A stretch of DNA of 64,000 nt from Salinisphaera sp040361255 (GTDB lineage: Bacteria > Pseudomonadota > Gammaproteobacteria > Nevskiales > Salinisphaeraceae). Shown piece by piece: positions 17,236 to 33,061 of the stretch (within the stretch, counting starts at the first letter, position 1; every line of letters begins with the position of its first letter). A program made the position numbers and the translations under genes. The notes below the pieces were generated by a model. It was given only the letters and a program-made list of their open reading frames with translations. It was not told where the DNA came from and did not search any database. Where the stretch lies: contig NZ_APNG01000018.1 of assembly GCF_040361255.1 (NCBI RefSeq), positions 1-64,000 on the forward strand, read 5' to 3'.

Positions 17236-17511
17236 ATGAACAACGACAAGATGGTGCGCCAGGCCAATCAGATCGCCCAGTATTTCAGCGCGTATCCCCA
17301 GGCGCGGGCCGAGGAGGGCGTGCTCGGCCATATTCGCAAGTTCTGGGAGCCGCGGCTGCGCCGCCAGCTGGTCGCCTATGTCGCCGACGGCGGCAACGGC
17401 CTGCATGCGCTCGTGCACAGCGCGGTGAACGCACTGCGCGACGAAACCGTGAGCACGGCGGCCGCCGGCGAGCCGGCCGCGAGCCAGGAGATCGGGCGTC
17501 GCGCGACCTGA
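17236..17511 (+). CDS. fdsD: Formate dehydrogenase delta subunit
   Basis: A 91-residue protein matching the small FdsD family: MVRQANQIAQYFSAYP near the N-terminus, then HIRKFWEPRLRRQL. FdsD is needed for maturation or stability of Fds-type formate dehydrogenases. It follows fdsA by 30 nt with a GAGGAG site. In many clusters fdsC (an FdhD-like sulfurtransferase) sits between fdsA and fdsD; here it does not. The C-terminal 25 residues are low-complexity and poorly conserved. Confidence 0.88.
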   Translation: MNNDKMVRQANQIAQYFSAYPQARAEEGVLGHIRKFWEPRLRRQLVAYVADGGNGLHALVHSAVNALRDETVSTAAAGEPAASQEIGRRAT

Positions 17512-17678
17512 ACACGGGGTGCCTGATGGGAGCAAGGCTCAGAAATCGTGTACGAAGCGCTGGCGTTCGTGCTTCGAACGATCTGCCTGTTCGCCTTGTT
17601 TGCGTGTCTTCGTGTTCATTCGCGCACGATAGGGCGGATTGAACGCAAGCAGGCGCTGCCGGTGTGATCAAGCCGTTG

Positions 17679-18587
17679 TCAGTCGCGACTGTCGGCCAGC
17701 GGAAACAACGCGCCTTCGCGGCAGGTTTCGAACAGGGCCGCCACCATCGGTGAGAGCGGGTCGCGTTCCAGCGTCACCAGTCCCACCCGGTGGGTACTGT
17801 CGATATCATCGAGCGCGATCGAGCGGATCGACGTATCCGGGGCAAGCAGCTCGCTGAAATATTCCGGCAGAATTCCGCTCAGGCCCGCGAATTTGATATG
17901 CGCCCAGACATTGACGATCGAATCGGTTTCGACCGGCGCGACCGGCGTCTTGTGCGTGCGCGCAAAGATCTCATCGATGATGCGCCGGTTCTGCATATTC
18001 GGCGTGAGCAGACACAGCGGCTCCTCTGCGGCTTCGCGCCAGGTCACGCTGCGCCGGTTCGTCCATGGATGGTCATGGGCCACGAACAACCGGTAGCGTT
18101 CGGCATAGAGGTCGAGCGTGGTCATATGCTCGACGGGTTCGTTGTCGAGATAGGTAATCCCGGCATCGAGGCGAAAGTCCTGGATATCGCGTAGCAGCTC
18201 GTCGGAGGTGCGCGAATAGATCGCGAATGCCACTTTCGGGTAGCGGCGGCGCATGGACTGCGTGAGTGCCACCACCATCGGCAACGCCGAAGGCACCACG
18301 CCCAGCGACAGCCGGCCCGCCAGGCCGCCCTTGAGTACGGTCAGCTCTTCATTCATGGCCGCACAGTCGCGCAGGATTGCCTGCGCCCACTGCAAAACGC
18401 GCCGGCCTTCCGGTGTCAGGTCGTGATAGCGCTGGCCGCGTTCGACAATCGGCACGCCCAGTTCCTGTTCGAGTTGCCGGATGCGCCCGGACAGGGTCGG
18501 CTGGGTGACATGACAGCGTTCCGCGGCGCGCGTGAAGTGGCGTTCCTCGGCCAGCGCGACCAGATATTGCAGCTGTTTTATATCCAT
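17679..18587 (-). CDS. LysR-family transcriptional regulator, probable formate dehydrogenase regulator
   Basis: A 302-residue LTTR. The N-terminal winged helix (MDIKQLQYLVALAEERHFTRAAERCHVTQPTLSGRIRQLEQELGV) occupies residues 1-60, followed by a linker helix and a two-lobed effector domain. The start was set at 18585-18587, where LTTR homology begins; an upstream start at 18641 would run through a palindromic site. It lies tail-to-tail with fdsD. LysR proteins of this type accompany fds operons in other bacteria, usually divergent and upstream, so control of fds is likely but the convergent placement is unusual. The effector is unknown; OxyR/CysB-like cysteines are not evident. Confidence 0.82.
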   Translation of the reverse strand: MDIKQLQYLVALAEERHFTRAAERCHVTQPTLSGRIRQLEQELGVPIVERGQRYHDLTPEGRRVLQWAQAILRDCAAMNEELTVLKGGLAGRLSLGVVPSALPMVVALTQSMRRRYPKVAFAIYSRTSDELLRDIQDFRLDAGITYLDNEPVEHMTTLDLYAERYRLFVAHDHPWTNRRSVTWREAAEEPLCLLTPNMQNRRIIDEIFARTHKTPVAPVETDSIVNVWAHIKFAGLSGILPEYFSELLAPDTSIRSIALDDIDSTHRVGLVTLERDPLSPMVAALFETCREGALFPLADSRD

Positions 18588-18624
18588 ACGCCCGCTCTCG
18601 TCGCCTGTTGTGACTGCCGACTCG

Positions 18625-18644
18625 CGTATGATGATCATCATACG
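18625..18644. promoter_or_regulatory. Perfect 20-bp palindrome upstream of the LysR gene
   Basis: The half-site CGTATGATGA is followed directly by its exact inverse, TCATCATACG, 38 bp upstream of the LysR start. Such a dyad is a strong candidate operator, most simply for autoregulation by the LysR protein. It contains TATGAT on both strands, which could double as a -10 element. No second copy was seen near fdsG. Confidence 0.6.
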
Positions 18645-18678
18645 TGCTGGAATGCGGCAAACGATTGCTTTTTTGCGG

Positions 18679-18707
18679 TTGACAATCAGGTTTCGATTGC
18701 GAACAAT
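18679..18707 (+). promoter_or_regulatory. Promoter of tRNA-Tyr
   Basis: A consensus -35 TTGACA (18679-18684), 17-bp spacer and AACAAT -10 (18702-18707) are followed by a GC-rich discriminator, ending about 15 bp before the tRNA. The GC-rich discriminator is typical of growth-rate-controlled stable RNA promoters. Confidence 0.7.
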
Positions 18708-18722
18708 GCGCGGCTCGTTTGT

Positions 18723-18807
18723 GGAGGGATACCCAAGCGGTCAAAGGGAACAGACTGTAAATCTGTCGGCTCAGCCTTCGGAGGTTCGAATCCTCCTCCC
18801 TCCACCA
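18723..18807 (+). tRNA. tRNA-Tyr (anticodon GUA)
   Basis: An 85-nt class II tRNA with long variable arm and encoded CCA. Acceptor GGAGGGA pairs with TCCCTCC; anticodon stem ACAGA/TCTGT has loop CTGTAAA giving GUA; T-arm contains GGTTCGAATCC. It has its own promoter just upstream. Part of its 3' end is repeated downstream. Confidence 0.96.
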
Positions 18808-18887
18808 CTTGAACAATAGAGGTAAGTAGCAATAACTGGTGGTTGCGGCGAACACAAAGCCGGACCGAGGAAGGGTTCGAACCGTTA

Positions 18888-18987
18888 GAGGTTCGACGAG
18901 GGCGCGAAGCGACCGAGAACGGTCGCGGCACGCGACCGGCCCGTAGGGTGAGCGCCGCAGGCGCGACTAATCCTCCTCCCTCCACCA
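18888..18987 (+). repeat. tRNA-Tyr 3'-end copy interrupted by a 73-nt GC-rich element
   Basis: GAGGTTCGA (18888-18896) and ATCCTCCTCCCTCCACCA (18970-18987) are exact copies of adjoining parts of the tRNA-Tyr T-arm and acceptor end (18781-18807). Between them lie 73 nt (18897-18969) rich in hairpins, including GCGACCG-AGAA-CGGTCGC. The 19-bp tail starting AATCCTCC is a perfect direct repeat of 18789-18807. The layout looks like a tRNA-tail duplication followed by insertion of a small structured element in the T-loop. Confidence 0.7.
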
Positions 18988-19072
18988 TAAAATCTGAAGC
19001 TCGCAAGATTCGGTCGGCTTGATAGGCGGTTAGGAATAGGTAAGGGTCGTAGGCGGTTTTCGGGCCGATAGC

Positions 19073-19113
19073 GGTTCGACGAGTGGCGGCGCCGCCGAGA
19101 GCGGTCGCATAGC
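19073..19113 (+). repeat. Second copy of the hairpin-rich tRNA-associated element
   Basis: GGTTCGACGAG is identical to the start of the element at 18890, and after a small length difference CCGAGAGCGGTCGC matches CCGAGAACGGTCGC with one mismatch. The intervening sequence is also GC-rich and dyad-forming (GGCGGCGCCGCC). The tRNA-like tail is not clearly preserved here. Confidence 0.6.
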
Positions 19114-19245
19114 GCTGAATAGCCTGCCTCCTTGAAGCGTTCTCATGATCGACTATGGTTGTCCGGTTTTTGCGGGTACGTCGGCACCCCAGGCAGCGCC
19201 CTTGCAGGAAGCGCCGGGATTGGCGACAGTCGGGTGGTTGGCAGC

Positions 19246-19319
<74 letters not shown>

Positions 19320-19353
19320 GTTTGAGATTCGCTTGGCGAATCGACAATTTGTG

Positions 19354-19428
<75 letters not shown>

Positions 19429-19527
19429 GTATTGCCGGCGATGCAATGGCGTGGTCGGCGCGCGATGCGTTTTGGCGTCGCGGCTACGGCGAGTTGAACT
19501 CACGGCAACAACGACGAAAGGCGAGTA

Positions 19528-20718
<1,191 letters not shown>

Positions 20719-20733
20719 TGGAATAACGCGATT

Positions 20734-20790
20734 GCGGCGTGCGCACGGTCGGTCTGAAACCGAATCGCGCGTAACGCCGCTTTCGTGTTT
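20734..20790 (+). terminator. Possible terminator after tuf copy 1
   Basis: GCGGCGT (20734-20740) pairs with ACGCCGC (20774-20780) around a smaller inner stem (CGGT/ACCG), followed by TTTCGTGTTT. The stem is long and imperfect and the T-run is broken, so it may be a partial terminator. Confidence 0.5.
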
Positions 20791-20814
20791 GTAGTCGCGA
20801 AAACGGCGGGGCAG

Positions 20815-20842
20815 TTGCCAAAGCTGGAAACTGTGCTAACAT
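20815..20842 (+). promoter_or_regulatory. Promoter of the tRNA-Trp-secE-nusG transcript
   Basis: -35 TTGCCA (20815-20820), 16-bp spacer and extended -10 TGCTAACAT (20834-20842), then a GC-rich discriminator. It lies about 38 bp upstream of tRNA-Trp. Confidence 0.7.
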
Positions 20843-20879
20843 CCGCCGTCTTTTTCGCGGGCAATGAGTTTACGCGCAT

Positions 20880-20955
<76 letters not shown>

Positions 20956-20992
20956 CGTAGGCAGGCATTTCCACTTTTTGGTCGAGTCGTCG

Positions 20993-21364
20993 ATGGCAAC
21001 CCAAGAAAAACGTACGAGCTCCCTGCTCGACACAGCGCTGCTATGGCTAGCCATTGGCGTGCTGCTGGCGAGCATGGTCGGCTACTACTATTTCACGGCG
21101 CATACCGACCTCGTGCGCGTGCTTGGCCTGTTGGGCGGCACCGCGGTTGCAATCGCCATAGCGCTGCAGACCGCGATCGGCAAAACCGCCTGGGCTTATA
21201 TCCAGGGGTCGCGCACCGAGTTGCGGCGCATGGTGTGGCCGACGCGCCGTGAAACGGTCCAGACCACGCTGATGGTTGTGGTTGTCGTTCTTATTCTGGC
21301 CGTGTTCATCTGGGCGCTGGATATCGTGCTCGCTTGGGCTGTTCAACTTCTGACCGGCCGTTAG
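20993..21364 (+). CDS. secE: Preprotein translocase subunit SecE
   Basis: A 123-residue SecE of the three-helix type found in Escherichia coli rather than the single-helix type. Helices are near residues 17-35, 43-65 and 94-118, and the conserved cytoplasmic segment EL-RRMVWPTRRETVQTTL precedes the last helix. SecE clamps SecY in the inner-membrane translocon. The ATG at 20993 gives MATQEKRT; a TTG 15 nt upstream is less likely. nusG follows 17 nt after the stop. Confidence 0.92.
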   Translation: MATQEKRTSSLLDTALLWLAIGVLLASMVGYYYFTAHTDLVRVLGLLGGTAVAIAIALQTAIGKTAWAYIQGSRTELRRMVWPTRRETVQTTLMVVVVVLILAVFIWALDIVLAWAVQLLTGR

Positions 21365-21381
21365 GCGCAAGGCGAATTCTT

Positions 21382-21915
21382 ATGGCCAAGCATTGGTACG
21401 TGGTTCATGCCTTCTCGCAGTACGAGAAGAAAGTGCGCGACTCTCTCAAGGAGTACGCGGCACGCCACGGCATGGAAGATTACTTCGGCGACATTCTTGT
21501 GCCGACCGAAGAGGTGGTCGAGATCAAGGATGGCCAGCGCCGTACGACCGAGCGCAAGTTCTTTCCGGGTTATGTGCTCGTTCATATGGAAATGAACGAC
21601 GACACATGGCACTTGGTCAAGAGTGTGCCGCGGGTGCTCGGCTTTATTGGCGGAACGGCCGATCGGCCGGCGCCGATCACCGACGCGGAGGCGGATCAGA
21701 TTCTTAATCGCGTCGAAGAGTCGGTTGAGAAGCCGCGTCCGAAGACGGTTTTCGAGCCGGGTCAGGAGGTTCGTGTGATCGACGGGCCGTTCGCTGATTT
21801 CAATGGCGTGGTCGAGGAAGTCAATTACGAAAAGAACCGCCTGCGTGTGGCGGTGACGATCTTCGGGCGTTCAACGCCGGTCGATCTGGAATTCGATCAG
21901 GTCGAAAAGAGCTGA
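21382..21915 (+). CDS. nusG: Transcription termination/antitermination factor NusG
   Basis: A 177-residue NusG. The NGN domain begins MAKHWYVVHAFSQYEKKV and includes RKFFPGYVLVHMEMND; the C-terminal KOW domain is EPGQEVRVIDGPFADFNGVVEEVNYEKNRLRV. It links RNA polymerase with Rho or the ribosome. The start at 21382 is where homology begins and an AAGGCG site lies upstream. It pairs with secE in one transcript, followed by a short stem-loop that separates it from rplK. Confidence 0.95.
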   Translation: MAKHWYVVHAFSQYEKKVRDSLKEYAARHGMEDYFGDILVPTEEVVEIKDGQRRTTERKFFPGYVLVHMEMNDDTWHLVKSVPRVLGFIGGTADRPAPITDAEADQILNRVEESVEKPRPKTVFEPGQEVRVIDGPFADFNGVVEEVNYEKNRLRVAVTIFGRSTPVDLEFDQVEKS

Positions 21916-21924
21916 TCCATCATC

Positions 21925-21950
21925 GCGACGCACGGTGCGTCGCATTCTTT
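21925..21950 (+). terminator. Stem-loop terminator after nusG
   Basis: GCGACGCA (21925-21932) and TGCGTCGC (21936-21943) form a perfect 8-bp stem with a CGG loop, followed by ATTCTTT. The T-tract is short, so read-through into rplK is likely. Confidence 0.55.
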
Positions 21951-21956
21951 GTCACA

Positions 21957-21983
21957 GGGAGTCCGGGTCAGGCCCGTGACGCA
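21957..21983 (+). promoter_or_regulatory. Candidate ribosomal protein L1 binding site before rplK
   Basis: GGGAG (21957-21961), a small hairpin CGGG-TCAGG-CCCG, and GTGACGC (21976-21982) recreate the layout of the L1 target in the rplKA leader (GGGAG on one strand, GUGA-GC on the other side of an internal loop). It lies just before the rplK ribosome site. L1 feedback control of L11-L1 synthesis is well established in the family; this site is by pattern only. Confidence 0.5.
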
Positions 21984-22004
21984 TGCACCTGAAGGAGTAG
22001 TTCA

Positions 22005-22433
22005 ATGGCCAAGAAGATTAGCGGCTATATCAAGCTGCAGATCCCGGCCGGCAAGGCCAATCCGAGTCCCCCGGTGGGTCCGGCTCTGGGTCAGCACGGC
22101 GTGAACATCATGGAGTTCTGCAAAGCGTTCAACGCTGAAACGCAGGATATCGAGCCGGGTCTGCCGATTCCGGTCGTGATTACGGTGTTCTCGGATCGCA
22201 GTTTCTCATTCGTCAAGAAGACGCCGCCGGCGGCAATTCTGTTGAAGAAGGCTGCCAAGATCACCAGTGGTGCGGCCGATCCGCTGCGCAACAAGGTCGG
22301 TACGGTTACTCGTGCGCAGGTCGAAGAGATTGCGCAAACCAAATGGGCAGACCTCAACGCTGCCGATATGGATGCTGCGGTTCGCATCATTTCAGGTAGT
22401 GCCCGTTCGATGGGCATCAAGGTGGAGGGCTAA
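22005..22433 (+). CDS. rplK: 50S ribosomal protein L11
   Basis: 142 residues, the usual length. KISGYIKLQIPAGKANPSPPVGPALGQHGVNIMEFCKAFN is the conserved N-terminal domain, containing the Lys targets of PrmA methylation; the C-terminal rRNA-binding domain ends GSARSMGIKVEG. L11 forms the base of the GTPase-associated stalk. GGAG precedes the ATG; rplA follows by 3 nt. Confidence 0.97.
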   Translation: MAKKISGYIKLQIPAGKANPSPPVGPALGQHGVNIMEFCKAFNAETQDIEPGLPIPVVITVFSDRSFSFVKKTPPAAILLKKAAKITSGAADPLRNKVGTVTRAQVEEIAQTKWADLNAADMDAAVRIISGSARSMGIKVEG

Positions 22434-22436
22434 GCC

Positions 22437-23135
22437 ATGGCTAAGATTTCCAAGCGCAAGGCCGTCATCCGCGATCAGGTCGATCCGGTCAAGGTCTATC
22501 CGGTAGACGAAGCCCTCGATCTGCTCAAGAAGCTGTCCAGTGCCAGGTTCACCGAGTCGGTTGAAGTGGCCGTGAATCTCGGCGTGAATGCGCGCAAGTC
22601 GGATCAGAACGTGCGTGGCTCTACTGTCATGCCGAACGGCACCGGCAAGAGCGTTCGCGTGGCTGTGTTCACCCAGGGTGAGAACGCCGAAAAAGCCAAG
22701 GCTGCCGGCGCCGACATCGTGGGGTTCAATGATTTGGCCGAGCAGGTTCAGGCAGGCGAAATCAATTTCGACATGGTCGTCGCGACGCCGGATGCGATGC
22801 CGGTCGTGGGTCGTCTGGGTCAGATTCTGGGCCCGAAAGGTCTGATGCCGAACCCGAAGACCGGCACGGTGACCACCGACGTCGAAACCGCGGTCAAGAA
22901 CGCCAAGGCCGGTCAGGTGCAATATCGTACTGACAAGGCGGGCATTATTCACTGCGCGATTGGCAAGGTGGATTTTGAAAACACCGCGCTGAAGGAAAAT
23001 CTGGCCGCGCTGATCGCAGATCTTCGCAAAGCCAAGCCGGCGAACGCGAAAGGCGTGTATTTCAAGAAAGTGTCGCTGTCGACGACGATGGGTCCCGGCC
23101 TTGCCGTGGATGCAGCGAGTTCGAGCGCGGCATAG
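22437..23135 (+). CDS. rplA: 50S ribosomal protein L1
   Basis: 232 residues, matching the family. Conserved segments are FTESVEVAVNLGVNARKSDQNVRGS, LGPKGLMPNPKTGTVT and VYFKKVSLSTTMGPGLAVD. L1 binds 23S rRNA at the mobile L1 stalk and represses its own operon by binding the rplK leader. It starts 3 nt after rplK. The 270-nt gap after it carries the L10 leader. Confidence 0.97.
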   Translation: MAKISKRKAVIRDQVDPVKVYPVDEALDLLKKLSSARFTESVEVAVNLGVNARKSDQNVRGSTVMPNGTGKSVRVAVFTQGENAEKAKAAGADIVGFNDLAEQVQAGEINFDMVVATPDAMPVVGRLGQILGPKGLMPNPKTGTVTTDVETAVKNAKAGQVQYRTDKAGIIHCAIGKVDFENTALKENLAALIADLRKAKPANAKGVYFKKVSLSTTMGPGLAVDAASSSAA

Positions 23136-23209
23136 GTAGATGTTCGGCGGCGTGGCCTTGGTGGTCGTGTCGTCGGTGAAGAAGTTCTTTGTAGCGCAGC
23201 CCGCTCTTT

Positions 23210-23398
23210 GGATGGCTGCGTCGTCAAAGACCGTTAGGCGAGCCGAAGGTCTCGGTTCTTAAAGGCGACGACGCCAGCCTACGCAGATGACGTGTGTCGT
23301 GTGGTGTTAGTTCGCCGGCGGCAGTCGTCGACGGTTATATCTTCGGGTATAGCCGGTCAATCATCCGGCGGCATGTGTCGTCGGTTTGCTCAAGGAGT
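23210..23398 (+). promoter_or_regulatory. L10 leader of the rplJL-rpoBC operon
   Basis: The 270-nt untranslated stretch before rplJ holds the L10-leader hallmark: GACCGTTAGGCGAG (about 23229-23242), then a hairpin, then GGTTCTTAAAGGCGA, closed by outer GTCGTC/GACGAC-type pairing. In this family the L10(L12)4 complex binds the kink-turn here and blocks rplJ translation. Two later hairpins, for example around TATATCTTCGGGTATA (23337-23352), lie before the ribosome site. Confidence 0.7.
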
Positions 23399-23405
23399 GA
23401 TGACT

Positions 23406-23933
23406 ATGGCCATGAGTTTTGAAGCCAAGCAGGCCATGGTGGCAGAAGTCAGCGACGTGGCGAATCGCGCGCATTCCGCAGTGCTTGCGGAATACCGCGG
23501 TCTCACGGCTGGCCAGATGGACGCGCTTCGCGTGAACGCCCGAGAGGGTGGTGCGTATTTGAAAGTCGTCAAGAACAATCTGGCCAAGCTGGCCCTGAAG
23601 GGTACCGAGTACGAATGCATGAGCGATGCGTTCGTCGGTCCGGTCATTCTGGGGTTCTCCCTGGAAGATCCGGGTTCGGCGGCACGCGTCGTCAGTGATT
23701 TTCGTAAGGATCACGACGCCCTGAAGGTAACGGCGATTTCGTTCAACGGGCAGTTGCTGCCTGGCGAACAGCTCGATCGTCTGGCCAAGCTGCCGACCCG
23801 TGACGAGGCCCTGTCCCAGCTGATGCGTGTCATGACGGCACCTGTCGAGAAGCTGGCCCGGGTTACGCGCGAGCCGGTTGCTCAGCTGTCCCGCACCGTG
23901 GCTGCAGTCCGCGATCAGAAGCAGGCTGCTTGA
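23406..23933 (+). CDS. rplJ: 50S ribosomal protein L10
   Basis: 175 residues starting at the second ATG (23406), which stands 8 nt from AAGGAG; the ATG at 23400 is only 2 nt from it. Conserved segments are SAVLAEYRGLTAGQMDALR, LKVVKNNLAKLA and a C-terminal helix that binds L12 dimers (MTAPVEKLARVTREPVAQLSRTVAAVRDQ). L10 anchors the stalk and, with L12, is the repressor acting at the leader upstream. Confidence 0.95.
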   Translation: MAMSFEAKQAMVAEVSDVANRAHSAVLAEYRGLTAGQMDALRVNAREGGAYLKVVKNNLAKLALKGTEYECMSDAFVGPVILGFSLEDPGSAARVVSDFRKDHDALKVTAISFNGQLLPGEQLDRLAKLPTRDEALSQLMRVMTAPVEKLARVTREPVAQLSRTVAAVRDQKQAA

Positions 23934-23980
23934 ATCAATTGAAACGGGCCGTTCGGCCCCAAACGTATTAGGAGCGAATA

Positions 23981-24361
23981 ATGGCTGCTACGAAGGAAGA
24001 AGTACTCGAAGCGATCTCCGAAATGTCCGTCATGGACGTTGTCGAGCTCGTCGAGATGATGGAAGAGAAATTCGGCGTCTCTGCAGCTGCCCCGGTGGCA
24101 ATGGCTGCAGCCGGCGGCGGCGGCGGCGAAGCCGCAGCGGCCGAAGAGCAGACCGAGTTCGATGTGGTCTTGGCCAGCTTCGGCGACAACAAGGTTGGCG
24201 CTATTAAGGCTGTCCGTGCCATCACCGGCCTGGGTCTGAAAGAAGCCAAGGAAATGGTTGAATCCGCGCCCGCCACCCTGAAGGAAGGCGTTGCGAAGGA
24301 AGAAGCCGAGGAAATGAAGACCAAGCTTGAAGAAGCCGGCGCCAAGGTCGAGCTTAAGTAA
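23981..24361 (+). CDS. rplL: 50S ribosomal protein L7/L12
   Basis: 126 residues: the N-terminal dimerisation and L10-binding domain (VLEAISEMSVMDVVELVEMMEEKFGV), an Ala/Gly-rich hinge with GGGGGEAAAA, and a C-terminal domain EQTEFDVVLASFGDNKVGAIKAVRAITGLGLKEAKEMVE that recruits translational GTPases. Present in several copies per ribosome. 47 nt follow rplJ. Confidence 0.97.
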   Translation: MAATKEEVLEAISEMSVMDVVELVEMMEEKFGVSAAAPVAMAAAGGGGGEAAAAEEQTEFDVVLASFGDNKVGAIKAVRAITGLGLKEAKEMVESAPATLKEGVAKEEAEEMKTKLEEAGAKVELK

Positions 24362-24421
24362 GGCAGGACGCGTCAAAGGCATTGTTCGAAACGATAATTT
24401 GACGCAGTTCCGGAACTGGCT

Positions 24422-24448
24422 GGTAGCGGAAACGCTGCCGGCCTTTTC
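24422..24448 (+). terminator. Attenuator hairpin between rplL and rpoB
   Basis: GGTAGCG (24422-24428) and CGCTGCC (24433-24439) form a 7-bp stem with one G-U pair, capped by a GAAA tetraloop and followed by GGCCTTTTCC. The gap also has GCGTCAAA/TTTGACGC (24370-24404) and the palindrome CAGTTCCGGAACTG. A partial terminator at this point, lowering rpoBC against rplJL, is known in Escherichia coli. Confidence 0.55.
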
Positions 24449-24532
24449 CCGTTGCCCCCGACCGAACGCGCGCGAAACCAGCTGCGAAATTCTCACGCTT
24501 TTGCAGCAAGTCCAACCAGAGGGTTGAGTGAC

Positions 24533-28615
<4,083 letters not shown>

Positions 28616-28628
28616 TGAGGTACGCGGT

Positions 28629-28675
28629 GGCGGCCGGCAAGCCCGGCCGCCAGCGGCGGATTAACCCACCGCCGC
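28629..28675 (+). other. Two strong stem-loops between rpoB and rpoC
   Basis: GGCGGCCGG/CCGGCCGCC (28629-28651) is a perfect 9-bp stem with a 5-nt loop; directly after it GCGGCGG/CCGCCGC (28653-28675) forms a 7-bp stem. No T-run follows, so these are not simple terminators. They may stabilise or process the mRNA ends between the two genes. Confidence 0.6.
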
Positions 28676-28712
28676 GCGTTGTGTCCACGCCCCTCACGAT
28701 CTGGAGTACCCC

Positions 28713-32936
<4,224 letters not shown>

Positions 32937-32944
32937 GGTGATAT

Positions 32945-32974
32945 GGCGCGCCGTGCTTGACAGCGCGGCGCGCC
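32945..32974 (+). other. 9-bp inverted repeat overlapping the rpsL promoter -35
   Basis: GGCGCGCCG (32945-32953) and CGGCGCGCC (32966-32974) flank the -35 TTGACA. As RNA it is a strong hairpin 8 nt after the rpoC stop that could end or trim the rpoC transcript; as DNA it could be a protein site over the promoter. No T-run follows. Confidence 0.55.
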
Positions 32975-32985
32975 ACTATTAGTAT
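32957..32985 (+). promoter_or_regulatory. Promoter of the str operon (rpsL-rpsG-fusA-tuf)
   Basis: -35 TTGACA (32957-32962), exact 17-bp spacer, -10 TAGTAT (32980-32985) and then a GC-rich CCGCCGTCC discriminator typical of stringently controlled promoters. It lies about 75 bp before the rpsL start. Confidence 0.75.
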
Positions 32986-33000
32986 CCGCCGTCCTTTAAC

Positions 33001-33041
33001 GGCAGCACGACGTCGGGTCGCGCTGCCTTAATATTTTTAAT
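33001..33041 (+). terminator. Leader terminator/attenuator before rpsL
   Basis: GGCAGC, then CGAC-GTCGG-GTCG, then GCTGCC (33001-33027) fold into a two-part hairpin with one A-C mismatch, followed by TTAATATTTTTAAT. It has the shape of an intrinsic terminator but lies between the promoter and the first gene, so it would act as an attenuator or partial terminator. Confidence 0.6.
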
Positions 33042-33061
33042 CGATCGAGTAGGGTGACGAC

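Larger units (their letters stand above)
18808..19245 (+). other. Spacer between tRNA-Tyr and tRNA-Gly with partial tRNA copies and repeat elements
   Basis: No protein gene is supported in this 438-bp spacer. It holds a broken copy of the tRNA-Tyr 3' end (18888-18987) interrupted by a hairpin-rich insert, a related repeat at 19073-19113, and a weak promoter-like pair (TTGAAG at 19132, TATGGT at 19154) that could serve tRNA-Gly. In a normal tRNA cluster this spacer would be much shorter. Confidence 0.7.

Noticed and set aside
17564..17580. Hairpin CGTTCG-TGCTT-CGAACG after fdsD as terminator
   Set aside because: The 6-bp stem is not followed by a T-run; too weak to call.
18686..19006. Minus-strand frame over tRNA-Tyr and the following repeats
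   Set aside because: It reads through a tRNA gene and its repeat; common false protein call near tRNAs.
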